Positions 38,157 through 46,497 are shown, counted from the stretch's first letter. The stretch: 52,909 bases of DNA from Fructobacillus apis (GCF_023893635.1 NZ_JAMWYK010000007.1:1-52909), one strand, 5' to 3'. The notes: generated by a model not told the origin, from the letters alone. Translations and numbers: made by a program.

Positions 38157-40320
38157 ATGAAGGGACATTACATTGCACAGGTAGACGAGCGGGACTGTGG
38201 CGCGGCGGCGCTCGCGATGGTGCTGTCGGCACACGGACGGGAGGTGTCGATTGCGCGGGTGCGCGAGTTGGTGAAGACGAATTTGAACGGTTCGTCGGCT
38301 CTGGGAATATCAGTCGCGGCCGAATCCTTCGGCCTCTCCACGACAGCCATCAAGGCGGACGCTTCTCTATTCGAACAGGAGCAAGCGCTACCTTTTCCGG
38401 CTATCGCGCACGTTCAAAAGCCAGCCGGCAAACACCTGCTCGAGCACTTCTACGTCATCTGGAAGGTGAGCAAGAAGGGCATCCACGTTTTAGATCCCGA
38501 TAACCAGGTTGGCCGCAAGGTGTTTTCAAAAGACGAATTCAGCAAACAGTGGACAGGGGTGATTCTTTTCTTTGAGGAAACCAACCGCTTCGAAAAGGGC
38601 AAGCAGGGGAAAACGGCCGGACTCCGCTCCTTTTTTCCCATCATCTTGAAGCAGAAGGCGCTGATTTTTAAAATCGTCTGCGCCACGCTTTTAACAACCG
38701 TCATCGCCATCGTTGGCTCAGGCTTTCTTCAGCAGCTTGTCGACCACCTGATTCCGATAGGTGAGCTGAACACTTTGGCGCTGACGTCACTCGCCTTGAT
38801 TGGTGCCTACGCCTTACAACAACTGATGGCCTACACACAGCAGTACCTGCTCGTCGTGCTGGGTCAGCGCCTGTCAATCGACATCCTCATCCCGTATGCG
38901 AAGCACCTTTTCGAGCTGCCGATGACCTTCTTTTACACGCGGCGGGTGGGTGAAATCACCTCCCGCTTCAACGACGCAAACACCATTATCGAGGCGGTCG
39001 CCCGAACCGTTTTGTCGGTGTTGTTGGACATTGGAACACTCGTTGTCATGAGTGCGGTGCTCTGTTTCTACAGCCCACGCCTTTGCCTGATTGCACTGCT
39101 AGCCATTCCTTGCTACGTCTTAGTGATGGTTCTTTTCGTGCGTCCTTTACATCAAAAGAACCTCGCCACCTTGCAGGCGGGATCCGACGTGGAGTCGGCC
39201 ATCATCGAGAACGTAACGGGGATGGAGACAGTCAAGGCGCTTGGCGCTGAGCAGCCTGCTTACGAAAAAATCGATCAAAATTACGTAACGTTTTTGCGCG
39301 CTTCGTTCAAAAAGAGCGAGCTAGCCATCATCGAAGATGCCATGAAAATGTTCATTAAGTTGGCCTTTCAGGTGTTCGTTCTATGGCAGGGTGCGAAGCT
39401 CGTCATCGGTGGCGAGTTGACGGTCGGGGGTGCTCGTTGCTTTCAACGCGCTCTTGGCCTATTTCACGGAACCGCTGCAAACGCTCCTGAACCTGCAGAG
39501 CCAAATCCAGACGGCCGTCGTGGCGGCAAAGCGCTTGAACGAAGTTTTTGAGGTACCTTCGGAGTTCGTTGAAGCGCAACCGGTGGACATCGACAACGAG
39601 GGGCCGCTCTTATTCCTGGATAACGTGGATTTCGAGTATCAGCATGGACAGCCGGTGTTGAAGGGGATGAGCCTAACCGTGCAGCAGGGGGAGCGGCTGG
39701 CGCTGGTCGGCGTCTCGGGTTCTGGTAAGTCGACGCTTGCCAAACTGCTTGTGCGCTTCTTGGAACTGGAGGGAGACGGTGGGGGAGTCTTATACATGGG
39801 ACAGCCAATGAAGCAAATCCCAAAGCAGCAACTTCGGAAGTTCATCAGCTACGTGCCACAAGAGGTGCAGGTCTTTACCGGAACGGTGCTGGAGAACCTG
39901 TTGCTTGGTTGTCCGGATGGTATCAGCCAGGCGAAAATCATCGAGGCCTGTCAGACGGCCTGCATTCTTGAGGATATTCAATCGATGAGCCAGGGCTTCA
40001 ACAGCGAACTGTCACCTTCTGGCAGTATTTCGGGTGGGCAGCGTCAGCGGCTAGCCATCGCCCGGGCGCTCCTTCGGGATAGTTCCGTGCTGGTTTTGGA
40101 TGAATCAACCTCAAACCTCGATCTGCTGACCGAGAAGAAAGTGATCGATAACCTGCTCAAATTAAAGAACAAAACCATCCTCTTTGTTGCTCACCGGCTC
40201 ACCATTGCCGAACGGGTGGACCGGGTGGTCATGCTAAAGGATGGTCGCGTGGTGGGGGATGGCACCCACGAAGAACTGCTGGAAAAGAATCCGCACTATC
40301 AGGAGTTGGTGAATCATTAA
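38157..40320 (+). pseudogene. C39-peptidase ABC exporter for double-glycine peptides, frameshifted
   Basis: Joined, this encodes a peptidase-containing ABC transporter (ComA/bacteriocin exporter type) that cleaves leaders after Gly-Gly and exports the peptide. The first frame (ATG 38157) gives the C39 domain with catalytic Cys14 (VDERDCGAAALAMVL) and HFYVIWKV histidine, then five or six helices. The second frame, open from 39430 to 40320, gives the last helix and the ATPase: GVSGSGKST, SISGGQRQRLAIARAL, VLVLDEST, FVAHRL. The switch falls in a run of five G at 39426-39430; four G would restore V-G-V-L-V-A-F. The first frame runs to a stop at 39551. It may be a true pseudogene, a sequencing error, or a phase-variable gene. 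The double-glycine peptide genes follow at 40692. Confidence 0.88.
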
Positions 40321-40331
40321 TTGTTCAATCA

Positions 40332-40359
40332 AAAAAGCAGCCCCTCCGGCTGCTTTTTC
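40332..40359 (+). terminator. Terminator after the exporter
   Basis: AAAAAGCAGCC pairs with GGCTGCTTTTT around CCTCC. Confidence 0.9.
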
Positions 40360-40623
40360 TTATTTACTGGCACTTACTTAAAATCCAAAAAAATATTTTC
40401 AAGAAATTTTTGCGACTTATCACTACACATCATAGCTGAAAGTCTTGTAACTACTTTGAAACCCCCTGCACAATTCCAATTTACCTGTCTTGCAAAGTCA
40501 GACCCGACCAAGCCTCAAAAGCAGTATCCCTCGAACTCAACCCCCAAAAAACACCAAAAAATTTATTCCAAAATCGAATATTTTTCAAACAAATAGACCC
40601 TTTTGTATCGATAGAAAGCCTTA

Positions 40624-40652
40624 TTTACAGGGCTTTTGAAGCCTGCTATAAC
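40624..40652 (+). promoter_or_regulatory. Promoter of the peptide array
   Basis: TTTACA (40624-40629) and TATAAC (40647-40652), 17 bases apart with TGC before the -10, stand 40 bases before the first peptide gene. The 260-base stretch 40360-40623 upstream is AT-rich and holds no gene I can support, apart from a copy of the AAAGTCAGACCCGACC motif at 40494-40509. Confidence 0.65.
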
Positions 40653-40691
40653 TAAGTCAGAACTAATGGCGCCGTTAAAAAGGAGGGCGGT

Positions 40692-40868
40692 ATGCAAAAG
40701 AACCAGGCCTTGAGAAGTTACCAAGCCTTAGGCCCAAAAGACCTGATGCTTGTGAACGGTGGCGGGGTACGACAGATAACGTCCTACTTTGATTTAGGGC
40801 GTTACTACGGCAACGCCTTTCGTGATTTAACCTTTGGGTTTATCTACGGATTCCTATTCGGACTGTAG
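40692..40868 (+). CDS. Double-glycine leader peptide 1 (putative bacteriocin precursor)
   Basis: The 58-residue product has a leader MQKNQALRSYQALGPKDLML followed by VNGG, then a 34-residue hydrophobic/aromatic mature part starting GVRQITSYFDLGRYYGNAF. LGRYYG and GFIYG are GxxxG motifs common in two-peptide class II bacteriocins. AAGGAGGG precedes the ATG. It opens a run of five such genes behind the C39 exporter. No similarity to a named bacteriocin is recognised. Confidence 0.8.
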   Translation: MQKNQALRSYQALGPKDLMLVNGGGVRQITSYFDLGRYYGNAFRDLTFGFIYGFLFGL

Positions 40869-40906
40869 AACCCGTGTTTCACCATAAGACCAAAGGAGGT
40901 CTTCCA

Positions 40907-41062
40907 ATGAATAAGAATTTAACAGACAACTTCGCTACGTTAACGAATGACGAGCTGAAGAGCGTAACGGGAGGAGACAACATCTTGGGCTACCTTCTGG
41001 GACGAGCGCTAGGCAAGCAAGTTTACCTCTTTAAGAAGAATGTCTACGCGCTGTTGCGCTAA
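40907..41062 (+). CDS. Double-glycine leader peptide 2
   Basis: The 51-residue product has the classic leader ending TLTNDELKSVTGG, cut after residue 23, and a mature part starting DNILGYLLGRALGKQVYLFK with two overlapping GxxxG motifs and a basic end. AAAGGAGG precedes ATG 40907. It matches the leader pattern L-S/T-x-x-E-L-x-x-V-x-G-G best of the five. Confidence 0.85.
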   Translation: MNKNLTDNFATLTNDELKSVTGGDNILGYLLGRALGKQVYLFKKNVYALLR

Positions 41063-41079
41063 GAAGGGTGGTGGATGAG

Positions 41080-41238
41080 ATGAACGAATTGAACAACTTT
41101 AAGACGCTTTCCAACTCCGAACTTGAGTTAGTCCATGGAGGACACTGCATTGGCCTGATTAAGAAGGGCTTTGGCTTTGCCTTTGATTTCGTGGATAGCT
41201 TTGCTCGTGGCATGCTGGAGACGGTCTTTAAGAAGTAG
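41080..41238 (+). CDS. Double-glycine leader peptide 3
   Basis: The 52-residue product has leader end TLSNSELELVHGG (residue 21) and a mature part HCIGLIKKGFGFAFDFVDSF followed by ARGMLETVFKK, amphipathic and with a single cysteine. The SD is weak (GGGTGG) and the ATG follows the previous stop by 17 bases, consistent with coupling. GxxxG is not clean in the mature part. Confidence 0.8.
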   Translation: MNELNNFKTLSNSELELVHGGHCIGLIKKGFGFAFDFVDSFARGMLETVFKK

Positions 41239-41259
41239 CCAGAAAAAGGAGCAACTTCC

Positions 41260-41412
41260 ATGAATGATTTAGCCAATGGAATAACGTTAAGCCCAAAGGA
41301 ACTAGGGAATATCCGTGCTGGTGGTATTCTTTACGACTTTGGGCATGGCTGCGGAAAAACCTTAAAGTACATGCTGACGCACAAGATGCATTCGACGCGT
41401 CACTACCGCTAG
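41260..41412 (+). CDS. Double-glycine leader peptide 4
   Basis: The 50-residue product has leader end TLSPKELGNIRAGG and a 28-residue mature part ILYDFGHGCGKTLKYMLTHK followed by MHSTRHYR. It is very basic and histidine-rich with GHGCG (GxxxG). AAAAAGGAG precedes the ATG. Confidence 0.8.
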   Translation: MNDLANGITLSPKELGNIRAGGILYDFGHGCGKTLKYMLTHKMHSTRHYR

Positions 41413-41441
41413 GCATTGAGCATTTAAGGAAAGGAACAGCG

Positions 41442-41582
41442 ATGAAAGAAAATGTTTTGAATCACTACGCATCATTAACAGAAAAAGAAATGGCCAACAC
41501 GCAGGGTGGCTTCGGTTTCTCTCACGTTTTGATGATTGCAGAATTTGGTAAAGGTTTCATTGACGGCTTCACCGGTCATTAG
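41442..41582 (+). CDS. Double-glycine leader peptide 5
   Basis: The 46-residue product has leader end SLTEKEMANTQGG and a 23-residue mature part FGFSHVLMIAEFGKGFIDGF followed by TGH, the shortest of the set, with GFIDG. AAAGGAA precedes the ATG. A strong terminator closes the array 41 bases later. Confidence 0.78.
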   Translation: MKENVLNHYASLTEKEMANTQGGFGFSHVLMIAEFGKGFIDGFTGH

Positions 41583-41622
41583 TTTTGATGATCGGACACG
41601 ATGATGGCCATTAGTTCTCGCG

Positions 41623-41649
41623 AAACGATGTCGAATCGACATCGTTTTT
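41623..41649 (+). terminator. Terminator of the peptide array
   Basis: AAACGATGTCG (41623-41633) pairs with CGACATCGTTTTT (41637-41649) across AAT. Confidence 0.92.
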
Positions 41650-42443
41650 GGCGTGTCTAAAAGAAAAAGAAAGGGCTACAAATCCGTTCACATCAGTATT
41701 TACAATACATAATTAAAATATTTGTATAACATCGACGAAAAGTGCAAAAATATGAAAATAATTCTTGTGGGTTATTACGGGCCATGGTATAAATAAAGCA
41801 GAGAAAAGAGCTGTCACAGGCCGGGGCGCGGCCCTGCAAGAGCAAGTGACGTGTAGAATCGAGAATGTTTTAGCTGGATCTGTACTGGCGACTCCCCTTT
41901 AACCTGCTAACGGTTTGCACTGGCCGTTTAGGATTGAGACAAAACCGTAGCGCCTCTCCTAGAAACATGATTCCACCCCAACAAGAAACCGCATCACAAC
42001 GCTTTGCATCAAAACGCCTTTGGAAACAGGGTGAAAGAATGATTGGGACGGCAGGAACTTTCATTTTTTCGATTTCGATGGTTTGTTCATTCCAACCCTA
42101 CTGTTTGAATACTGCGGAGTATTCATTTGACGATTTTTTACTCTGGAATGGCGGTGGCTGCAATAGCGGCCGCCGTTTCTTTTCGTAATCAGAAGAGTGG
42201 ACAAACCGACTTTTCTCCTAAAAAAGAGCAGCCGAAATCCAAAAGACTTCGACCGCTCTTTTTGTTCAAACAAAACAAAAAAGGGAAAAAGTTCATGCCA
42301 ACCACGGGGTGACGGGCCCCAAGAGGCAAATACAATGAAAGGTGGTGACGTGATGCCGCCACCTGAGAAAGGAGGGGTATTGCTACCCAAAGCAAGCATA
42401 GCAGGTTCCTCTCCAAAAATCCGCCTTTATTCCAAACGGGTAT
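41650..42443. other. Structured non-coding or relic region
   Basis: No confident protein gene is seen here. It contains a GC-rich inverted repeat (GGCCGGGGCGCGGCC, about 41820), a terminator-like hairpin around AAAAAGAGC/GCTCTTTTT (42221-42265), AGGTGG/CCACCT (about 42340-42364) and two short hydrophobic or basic reading frames listed separately. It could hold a small RNA or type I toxin-antitoxin locus, or be decayed sequence. It does not resemble tmRNA, RNase P RNA or SRP RNA. Confidence 0.4.
42127..42312 (+). CDS. Possible small hydrophobic peptide (type I toxin-like)
   Basis: From TTG 42127 with GGAG at 42114-42117 the frame gives MTIFYSGMAVAAIAAAVSFR then NQKSGQTDFSPKKEQ and a lysine-rich tail, 61 residues. 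One short transmembrane helix followed by basic residues resembles Fst-like toxins in layout only. The tail is read through a terminator-like hairpin, which argues against it being expressed in full. Low confidence. Confidence 0.25.
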   Translation: MTIFYSGMAVAAIAAAVSFRNQKSGQTDFSPKKEQPKSKRLRPLFLFKQNKKGKKFMPTTG

Positions 42444-42445
42444 AA
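42335..42445 (+). CDS. Possible 36-residue peptide
   Basis: The frame MKGGDVMPPPEKGGVLLPKA and SIAGSSPKIRLYSKRV has internal SD-like runs (AAAGGTGGTG and AAAGGAGGGG) that may instead serve a downstream TTG. It ends just before the terminator of the opposing surface-protein gene. No family known; could be non-coding. Confidence 0.2.
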   Translation: MKGGDVMPPPEKGGVLLPKASIAGSSPKIRLYSKRV

Positions 42446-42474
42446 AAAAGGAGGCGCTCGAATAAACGAGCGCC
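42444..42474 (-). terminator. Terminator of the LPxTA surface protein gene
   Basis: GGCGCTCG (42453-42460) pairs with CGAGCGCC (42467-42474); on the minus strand it is followed by TTTTTT. Confidence 0.85.
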
Positions 42475-42544
42475 AACCTTTATTTAGTAACGTTTAAGCA
42501 AAGTAGCTAAAGGATAGAACCCTTAGCTTCCGTTTGCACTGTTT

Positions 42545-43864
42545 TTATTTCTTATTCTTTGTAAAGTAGAGTCCGGCGGCCGTGCTCAAGAGAGCGAGTC
42601 CTGCAAAGGCAAAGGATGCTTGAGCAGTCTTTGCGGTCTTTGGCAATGCTGAAGGAACCTTGGCAGTTGGGTGTGCGGGTTGAACGGGTTGTTCAGCGGG
42701 CTTGCTGTCATTGTGGTCAGACTTGGCACCGTTATTGTCACCGTCATTACCCTTGTTGGGAACGATTGGTGTTGGATCTGGCGTTGGTGCAGGGCTTGGT
42801 GTATCTGGGGTGTCGTTACCACCATTACCACCGTTTCCGCCATTATCACCGTTGCCACCATTACCGTGGTAGTCAGCGTCACCACCACCTGAGTATTCAG
42901 GTGAGTTGACGTCCAAGACGATACTCTTGAAATCGTCACCGGTCAGTTTGGCGTGGTTACTGAAGTGCTTGTCAGAAGCAGCGCCGGTAATTTCGGTTGA
43001 GTAGTAAATCAAATAGGTATTGTCGATGTCACCGAAGTTGATTTGGAAGCCCTTATCGGTAACGTTGACAATCTGGCTAGCGTCAACTTTACCGAGACCG
43101 GTAAAGTCGGATCCGTCCTTGCTGTTGTAGTGGACCTTGATACCGACAATTCCGTCGTTCAACTTTTGGTTGGGTCCGATTTGATCATTCAAGACCGCGT
43201 TTGAAATGTGTGATTCAGCACGGTTGACACGGATGGCCCAGTGAATCATCTTAGGGTCTTTTGGATCGAACCAGGCCCACTTCGTGAATTTCTCATCGGG
43301 GTTGTCATCAGCGGCGGGGTTGACCACAACGTCGGTTGAGTTGGGCGTCACGTTGCCACCGTTTGGAAGCATCCAGTCAATCTTGGTCTTTTCACCAGTC
43401 TTGATTTGGGTCAAGTTCCAGGTCAGACGAAAATCAAAGGCACCCTTGATATCGCTGCTTTGATTCTTGGATGCGGCGATGTCGGTCCAGTGCACCTTGA
43501 CTTCGCTGGTGTCGGTGTCGGTTTGGGCCGTGGCGACCACGTTGCCAGCTGAATCCTTGATGTCAAAGCTGAAGGATGTCTTCATATTGAATTGCTTTGG
43601 CACTTTGACTGAGAAGTCACGACCGTTTTTAGCGATGTCGCCGGTCTTCACATCAAAGTTGTAGGTCACTTGCATGTCGTCGATGGGACCGTAGTGACCG
43701 TTAGCGTTCGGATTCGAGATATCCGTTAAGGATACGCCGTTGATGTATTGGTTGTCCTCGCTAGCTGATGCTTGCAGGCTTTGGCTGATTCCAAACATGA
43801 AAAGAGTCAAGCAGGTCAAAATCAGACCAGTGAGGAGTCGCGTGTTCGATGTGTTTCGTTCCAT
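42545..43864 (-). CDS. Sortase-anchored surface adhesin (LPKTA)
   Basis: The 439-residue protein has a signal peptide (LLTGLILTCLTLFMFGISQS), an N-terminal adhesive region of about 300 residues, a Gly/Asn-rich then Pro/Thr-rich stalk (residues about 325-400) and a C-terminal LPKTA signal, hydrophobic helix and KNKK tail. LPKTA is a variant of LPxTG. The block FTKWAWFDPKDPKMIHWAIR is shared with the protein at 49676. The fold is probably of the collagen-binding/fibrinogen-binding type, by look only. GGAGG precedes the ATG. The gene runs opposite to rplM. Confidence 0.88.
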   Translation of the reverse strand: MERNTSNTRLLTGLILTCLTLFMFGISQSLQASASEDNQYINGVSLTDISNPNANGHYGPIDDMQVTYNFDVKTGDIAKNGRDFSVKVPKQFNMKTSFSFDIKDSAGNVVATAQTDTDTSEVKVHWTDIAASKNQSSDIKGAFDFRLTWNLTQIKTGEKTKIDWMLPNGGNVTPNSTDVVVNPAADDNPDEKFTKWAWFDPKDPKMIHWAIRVNRAESHISNAVLNDQIGPNQKLNDGIVGIKVHYNSKDGSDFTGLGKVDASQIVNVTDKGFQINFGDIDNTYLIYYSTEITGAASDKHFSNHAKLTGDDFKSIVLDVNSPEYSGGGDADYHGNGGNGDNGGNGGNGGNDTPDTPSPAPTPDPTPIVPNKGNDGDNNGAKSDHNDSKPAEQPVQPAHPTAKVPSALPKTAKTAQASFAFAGLALLSTAAGLYFTKNKK

Positions 43865-44025
43865 TTGAAACCTCCGTCTTGTTATTCTTATCAGTACATA
43901 TTCTAACCTTTTATTTCAAATATGTCTAATTTAAGTAATAAAAACGAAATCTTTTTTTACTATTTAAAATAAGGAGAGGGGGTCTTTTTAAAAGGATAAG
44001 CTGCTCCCTTTCTTCTTATAAAAAC

Positions 44026-44047
44026 GCCGGCCCCATCCTGGGCCGGC
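44026..44047 (-). terminator. Orphan terminator on the minus strand
   Basis: GCCGGCCC (44026-44033) and GGGCCGGC (44040-44047) form a perfect stem; the minus strand continues GTTTTTAT. No minus-strand gene ends nearby, so it is either a guard for the adhesin promoter or a relic of a lost gene. Confidence 0.7.
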
Positions 44048-44246
44048 TCACAACGCCATACCAACCGTCAAAACGGCCCCGCCAACAGCTAAACGCACGA
44101 CTCACCACGTCGATTTCTAAAAAAAATAGGAAAGAAAAGCAATCAGTCAGATTCGCCCCTGACTTTTCTGGTAAAATTAGTTTCTAAACTGTGAACGAAA
44201 AAGATTGCAAAATCCGCTCAATCACGAGCGAATAGCGAAGTTTTCG

Positions 44247-44275
44247 TTGACATAAGACCGGGAATTTTATATACT
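44247..44275 (+). promoter_or_regulatory. Promoter of rplM-rpsI
   Basis: A perfect TTGACA (44247-44252) and TATACT (44270-44275) are 17 bases apart. The 380 bases between the adhesin gene and this promoter hold no gene; they contain the orphan terminator and a copy of the AAAGTCAGG motif (reverse, 44153-44167). Confidence 0.85.
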
Positions 44276-44282
44276 ATTAGTC

Positions 44283-44370
44283 GGTATTGTTTACCTCACG
44301 ATAAGCCCCGGAAACTTATTGTAACCGTCGAGTAAGGAACGATTCGACACTGTAAACAACTAATAAAAGG
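44283..44370 (+). promoter_or_regulatory. Probable L13-type ribosomal protein leader
   Basis: The rplM leader contains GTTTAC (44289-44294) matched by GTAAAC (44352-44357), and nested stems around CCCCGGAAAC and GTCGAGTAAGGAACGATTCGAC. Position and outline agree with the L13 leader family upstream of rplM in Firmicutes, where L13 is thought to bind. The family match is from memory and not computed. Confidence 0.6.
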
Positions 44371-44381
44371 AGCGCGCCATT

Positions 44382-44825
44382 ATGCGTACAACATTTTTAG
44401 CAAAGCCAGGCGAAATTGAAAAGAAGTGGTACATCATCGATGCAAAGGACGTTGCATTGGGACGTTTGTCTACTGTAGTAGCTTCAATTTTGCGTGGAAA
44501 GAACAAGCCAACTTTCACGCCTAACGTCGACATGGGTGACAACGTCATCGTGATCAACGCCAAGGAAGTTAAGTTGACTGGTAAGAAGGCATCAAACAAG
44601 ATTTACTACCACCACACAAACCACCCAGGTGGCTTGAAGGAACGTACTGCCGGTGACTACCGTCAGAAGGATTCTGAAAAGTTGTTGGAATTGTCAATCA
44701 AGGGTATGTTGCCAAAGACGACTTTGGGTCGCAAGCAAGGTTTGAACCTTCACGTTTACGCTGGAGCAGATCACAACCACGCAGCGCAAAAGCCTGAAGT
44801 GCTTGACATCAACAAGTTAGTTTAA
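44382..44825 (+). CDS. rplM: 50S ribosomal protein L13
   Basis: L13 is an early 50S assembly protein. The 147-residue protein has [35 protein letters not shown] and [12 protein letters not shown]. The SD AAAAGGAG precedes the ATG. In relatives it directly follows truA; here accessory genes lie between. Confidence 0.98.
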   Translation: MRTTFLAKPGEIEKKWYIIDAKDVALGRLSTVVASILRGKNKPTFTPNVDMGDNVIVINAKEVKLTGKKASNKIYYHHTNHPGGLKERTAGDYRQKDSEKLLELSIKGMLPKTTLGRKQGLNLHVYAGADHNHAAQKPEVLDINKLV

Positions 44826-44842
44826 GAAAGGAGACCGATAAC

Positions 44843-45238
44843 ATGGCTGAAGCAGTACAATACATTGGAACTGGTCGTCGTAAGAACTCTGTTGCCCGTG
44901 TACGTTTGGTACCAGGTACTGGTGTTATTAAGATGAACGGTAAGGTAATCGAAGATTACATTCCTTTCCCTAACTTGCGTGAAGTTGTTTTGCAACCATT
45001 CAACGCTACTGATACTTTGGGTAACTACGATGTTAACGTTAACGTTAACGGTGGTGGTTTCTCTGGTCAAGCTGGTGCAACTCGTCACGGTATCGCCCGT
45101 GCGTTGTTGACGGTTGACCCTGACTTCCGTTCAGCATTGAAGCAAGCTGGTCTTTTGACTCGTGACGCTCGTATGAAGGAACGTAAGAAGCCAGGTCTTA
45201 AGAAGGCCCGTAAGGCATCACAATTCTCAAAGCGTTAA
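44843..45238 (+). CDS. rpsI: 30S ribosomal protein S9
   Basis: S9 sends its C-terminal tail to the P-site tRNA. The 131-residue protein has [38 protein letters not shown] and ends RKASQFSKR, the tRNA-contacting arginine. AAAGGAG precedes the ATG; 17 bases separate it from rplM. Confidence 0.98.
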   Translation: MAEAVQYIGTGRRKNSVARVRLVPGTGVIKMNGKVIEDYIPFPNLREVVLQPFNATDTLGNYDVNVNVNGGGFSGQAGATRHGIARALLTVDPDFRSALKQAGLLTRDARMKERKKPGLKKARKASQFSKR

Positions 45239-45265
45239 TCATTACGATTTTCCCTTTGGAAAAAC

Positions 45266-45293
45266 AAAAAGCAGCCAGCCGGCTGCTTTTTTT
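45266..45293 (+). terminator. Terminator of rplM-rpsI
   Basis: GCAGCC (45271-45276) pairs with GGCTGC (45281-45286), with A and T tracts outside. Confidence 0.92.
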
Positions 45294-45602
45294 GTGCACC
45301 AAAATGCCATCAAAAGGGCCCCGCCAACCGCAGCCGCCAGCGCTTCCAACGGCCACACCCCGGACCAGCGATCAGAAACCTGCACCAGATGGCGGAGACA
45401 ACCGGGCAAAAAAACAAAAAAATTTCCTCCCCGTATTCCCACCAGACCAATTCCGTTTAAAACGTTTCGAACTCAAGGCCACACCCGTTCAATCCTAAAA
45501 GTCCATCAAAATTTCTAAGGTTGCAACTAACATTAGAATTCGTCTCAACTAAACCAATGAAAAAAGAACGTTGAAACGCCCTCATAACCGCTAAAAACGC
45601 CT
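45294..45602. other. C-rich intergenic stretch without a gene
   Basis: No reading frame here has an SD or protein-like composition. The strand is rich in C and A (for example GGCCCCGCCAACCGCAG), and 45358-45380 contains CCCCGGACCAGCGATCAGAA, repeated almost exactly at 46528-46550. Confidence 0.6.
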
Positions 45603-45630
45603 TTGCGAAGGCGTTCAACCGTGATACACT
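45603..45630 (+). promoter_or_regulatory. Putative promoter of the CC/HH gene
   Basis: TTGCGA (45603-45608) and TACACT (45625-45630) are 16 bases apart. The -35 lies inside an AACGCCTTTGCGAAGGCGTT inverted repeat (45597-45616). Confidence 0.5.
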
Positions 45631-45695
45631 GAATGAGTTGATGTTTAGATTCGGTATAAATTATCGAAAAAAGTAATTGGAAATCGGAGAGAAGA

Positions 45696-45905
45696 ATGTT
45701 CAAGAACGTATCAAAGAAGACCTGGTCAATTATCACCGCCGTGATCGTTGTGGTTATCGTAGCCGGAACCTTTGTTGCCATCCAGGCATCAAACAAGAAG
45801 TCAGACGACTGCTGCAACATGGACCACCACAAGTCGATGTCAATGAGTCACTCATCAAGCAAGATGTCAGAATGCTGCGACATGGATCACTCATCACACA
45901 AGTAA
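45696..45905 (+). CDS. Small membrane protein with Cys/His/Met-rich tail
   Basis: The 69-residue protein has a basic N-terminus, one helix (IITAVIVVVIVAGTFVAIQA) and an external-looking tail with two related blocks, SDDCCNMDHHKSMSMSH and SECCDMDHSSHK. Adjacent cysteines with nearby His and Met are typical soft-metal ligands, so copper or zinc binding is plausible but not shown. GGAGAGAAG precedes the ATG. A second CC/HH gene follows. No family recognised. Confidence 0.8.
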   Translation: MFKNVSKKTWSIITAVIVVVIVAGTFVAIQASNKKSDDCCNMDHHKSMSMSHSSSKMSECCDMDHSSHK

Positions 45906-45910
45906 GCATG

Positions 45911-45940
45911 AAAAATCGAGGCGAATGGCCTCGACTTTTT
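45911..45940 (+). terminator. Terminator after the first CC/HH gene
   Basis: TCGAGGC (45916-45922) pairs with GCCTCGA (45928-45934), with A and T tracts. Confidence 0.85.
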
Positions 45941-45962
45941 ATTAAACAGGTGGAGACGTAAG

Positions 45963-46124
45963 ATGAAGAACGAAGCACCATTGGTGAAGATTAACGCCAA
46001 GGAGGCCTGGGTCATGCTGATTGCGGCTGTGACCATCCTGGCGGTCGTTATTACGGCGACGGAGACGGAAGCGGGCTCACATAAGTCGAAAGACTGCTGC
46101 GACACGACGCATCATGTTAATTAA
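45963..46124 (+). CDS. Second small CC/HH membrane protein
   Basis: The 53-residue product MKNEAPLVKINAKEAWVMLI continues AAVTILAVVITATETEAGSH and KSKDCCDTTHHVN. It repeats the layout of its neighbour: one helix, then a DCC-x-x-x-HH tail at the end. The SD is AGGTGGAG. It has its own terminator, so the pair may be made in different amounts by partial read-through. Confidence 0.7.
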   Translation: MKNEAPLVKINAKEAWVMLIAAVTILAVVITATETEAGSHKSKDCCDTTHHVN

Positions 46125-46127
46125 AAG

Positions 46128-46153
46128 AAGCAGCCCACCGAGGCTGCTTTTTT
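46128..46153 (+). terminator. Terminator after the second CC/HH gene
   Basis: AAGCAGCC pairs with GGCTGCTT around CACCGA, followed by T's. Confidence 0.9.
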
Positions 46154-46238
46154 GTACTTTCAAGCAGAAAAGCGTAGCATAAATATTGAACACATCTACT
46201 AATTTTGCATCGATAAGAATGATGAAAGAAGGCACGTT

Positions 46239-46487
46239 TTGAAGAGGAAAAAAGTGATTTCGCTGATTATTATACTGGTGGCGCTGGCGGTCACGCTGAC
46301 GACGGTCATGACGATGAACCGGGAGGAGGACGACTCGACGAATCCGAGAACGACTGAGTCGGTGAGCCAGCCGAAGAAGAAGACGTCTGAGGATCGCGAG
46401 CAGGATAAGGCTGTCCAAAACGGCGTGCCAGCCGAGGGCACGCCTTCAAACGAAGCGTTCAAGCCTAGTCCTACAAACGCCAAATAA
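46239..46487 (+). CDS. Small single-pass membrane protein, unknown
   Basis: From TTG 46239 the 82-residue frame reads MKRKKVISLIIILVALAVTL then TTVMTMNREEDD and a Ser/Thr/Lys/Pro-rich tail. A basic start, one helix and a disordered, charged external tail are visible. GTG 46254 with GAGG at 46243-46246 is an alternative start, but it would drop the KRKK that fits the positive-inside rule. No family known. Confidence 0.55.
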   Translation: MKRKKVISLIIILVALAVTLTTVMTMNREEDDSTNPRTTESVSQPKKKTSEDREQDKAVQNGVPAEGTPSNEAFKPSPTNAK

Positions 46488-46497
46488 CGCCAAGTCG

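Noticed and set aside
41934-42188. 84-codon frame in the structured region
   Set aside because: No SD, no membrane or domain pattern, and it overlaps better explained hairpins.
42616-42909. 97-codon plus-strand frame opposite the Gly/Asn-rich stalk of the adhesin
   Set aside because: Low-complexity His/Tyr/Arg composition mirrors the repeat codons; no SD and no family.
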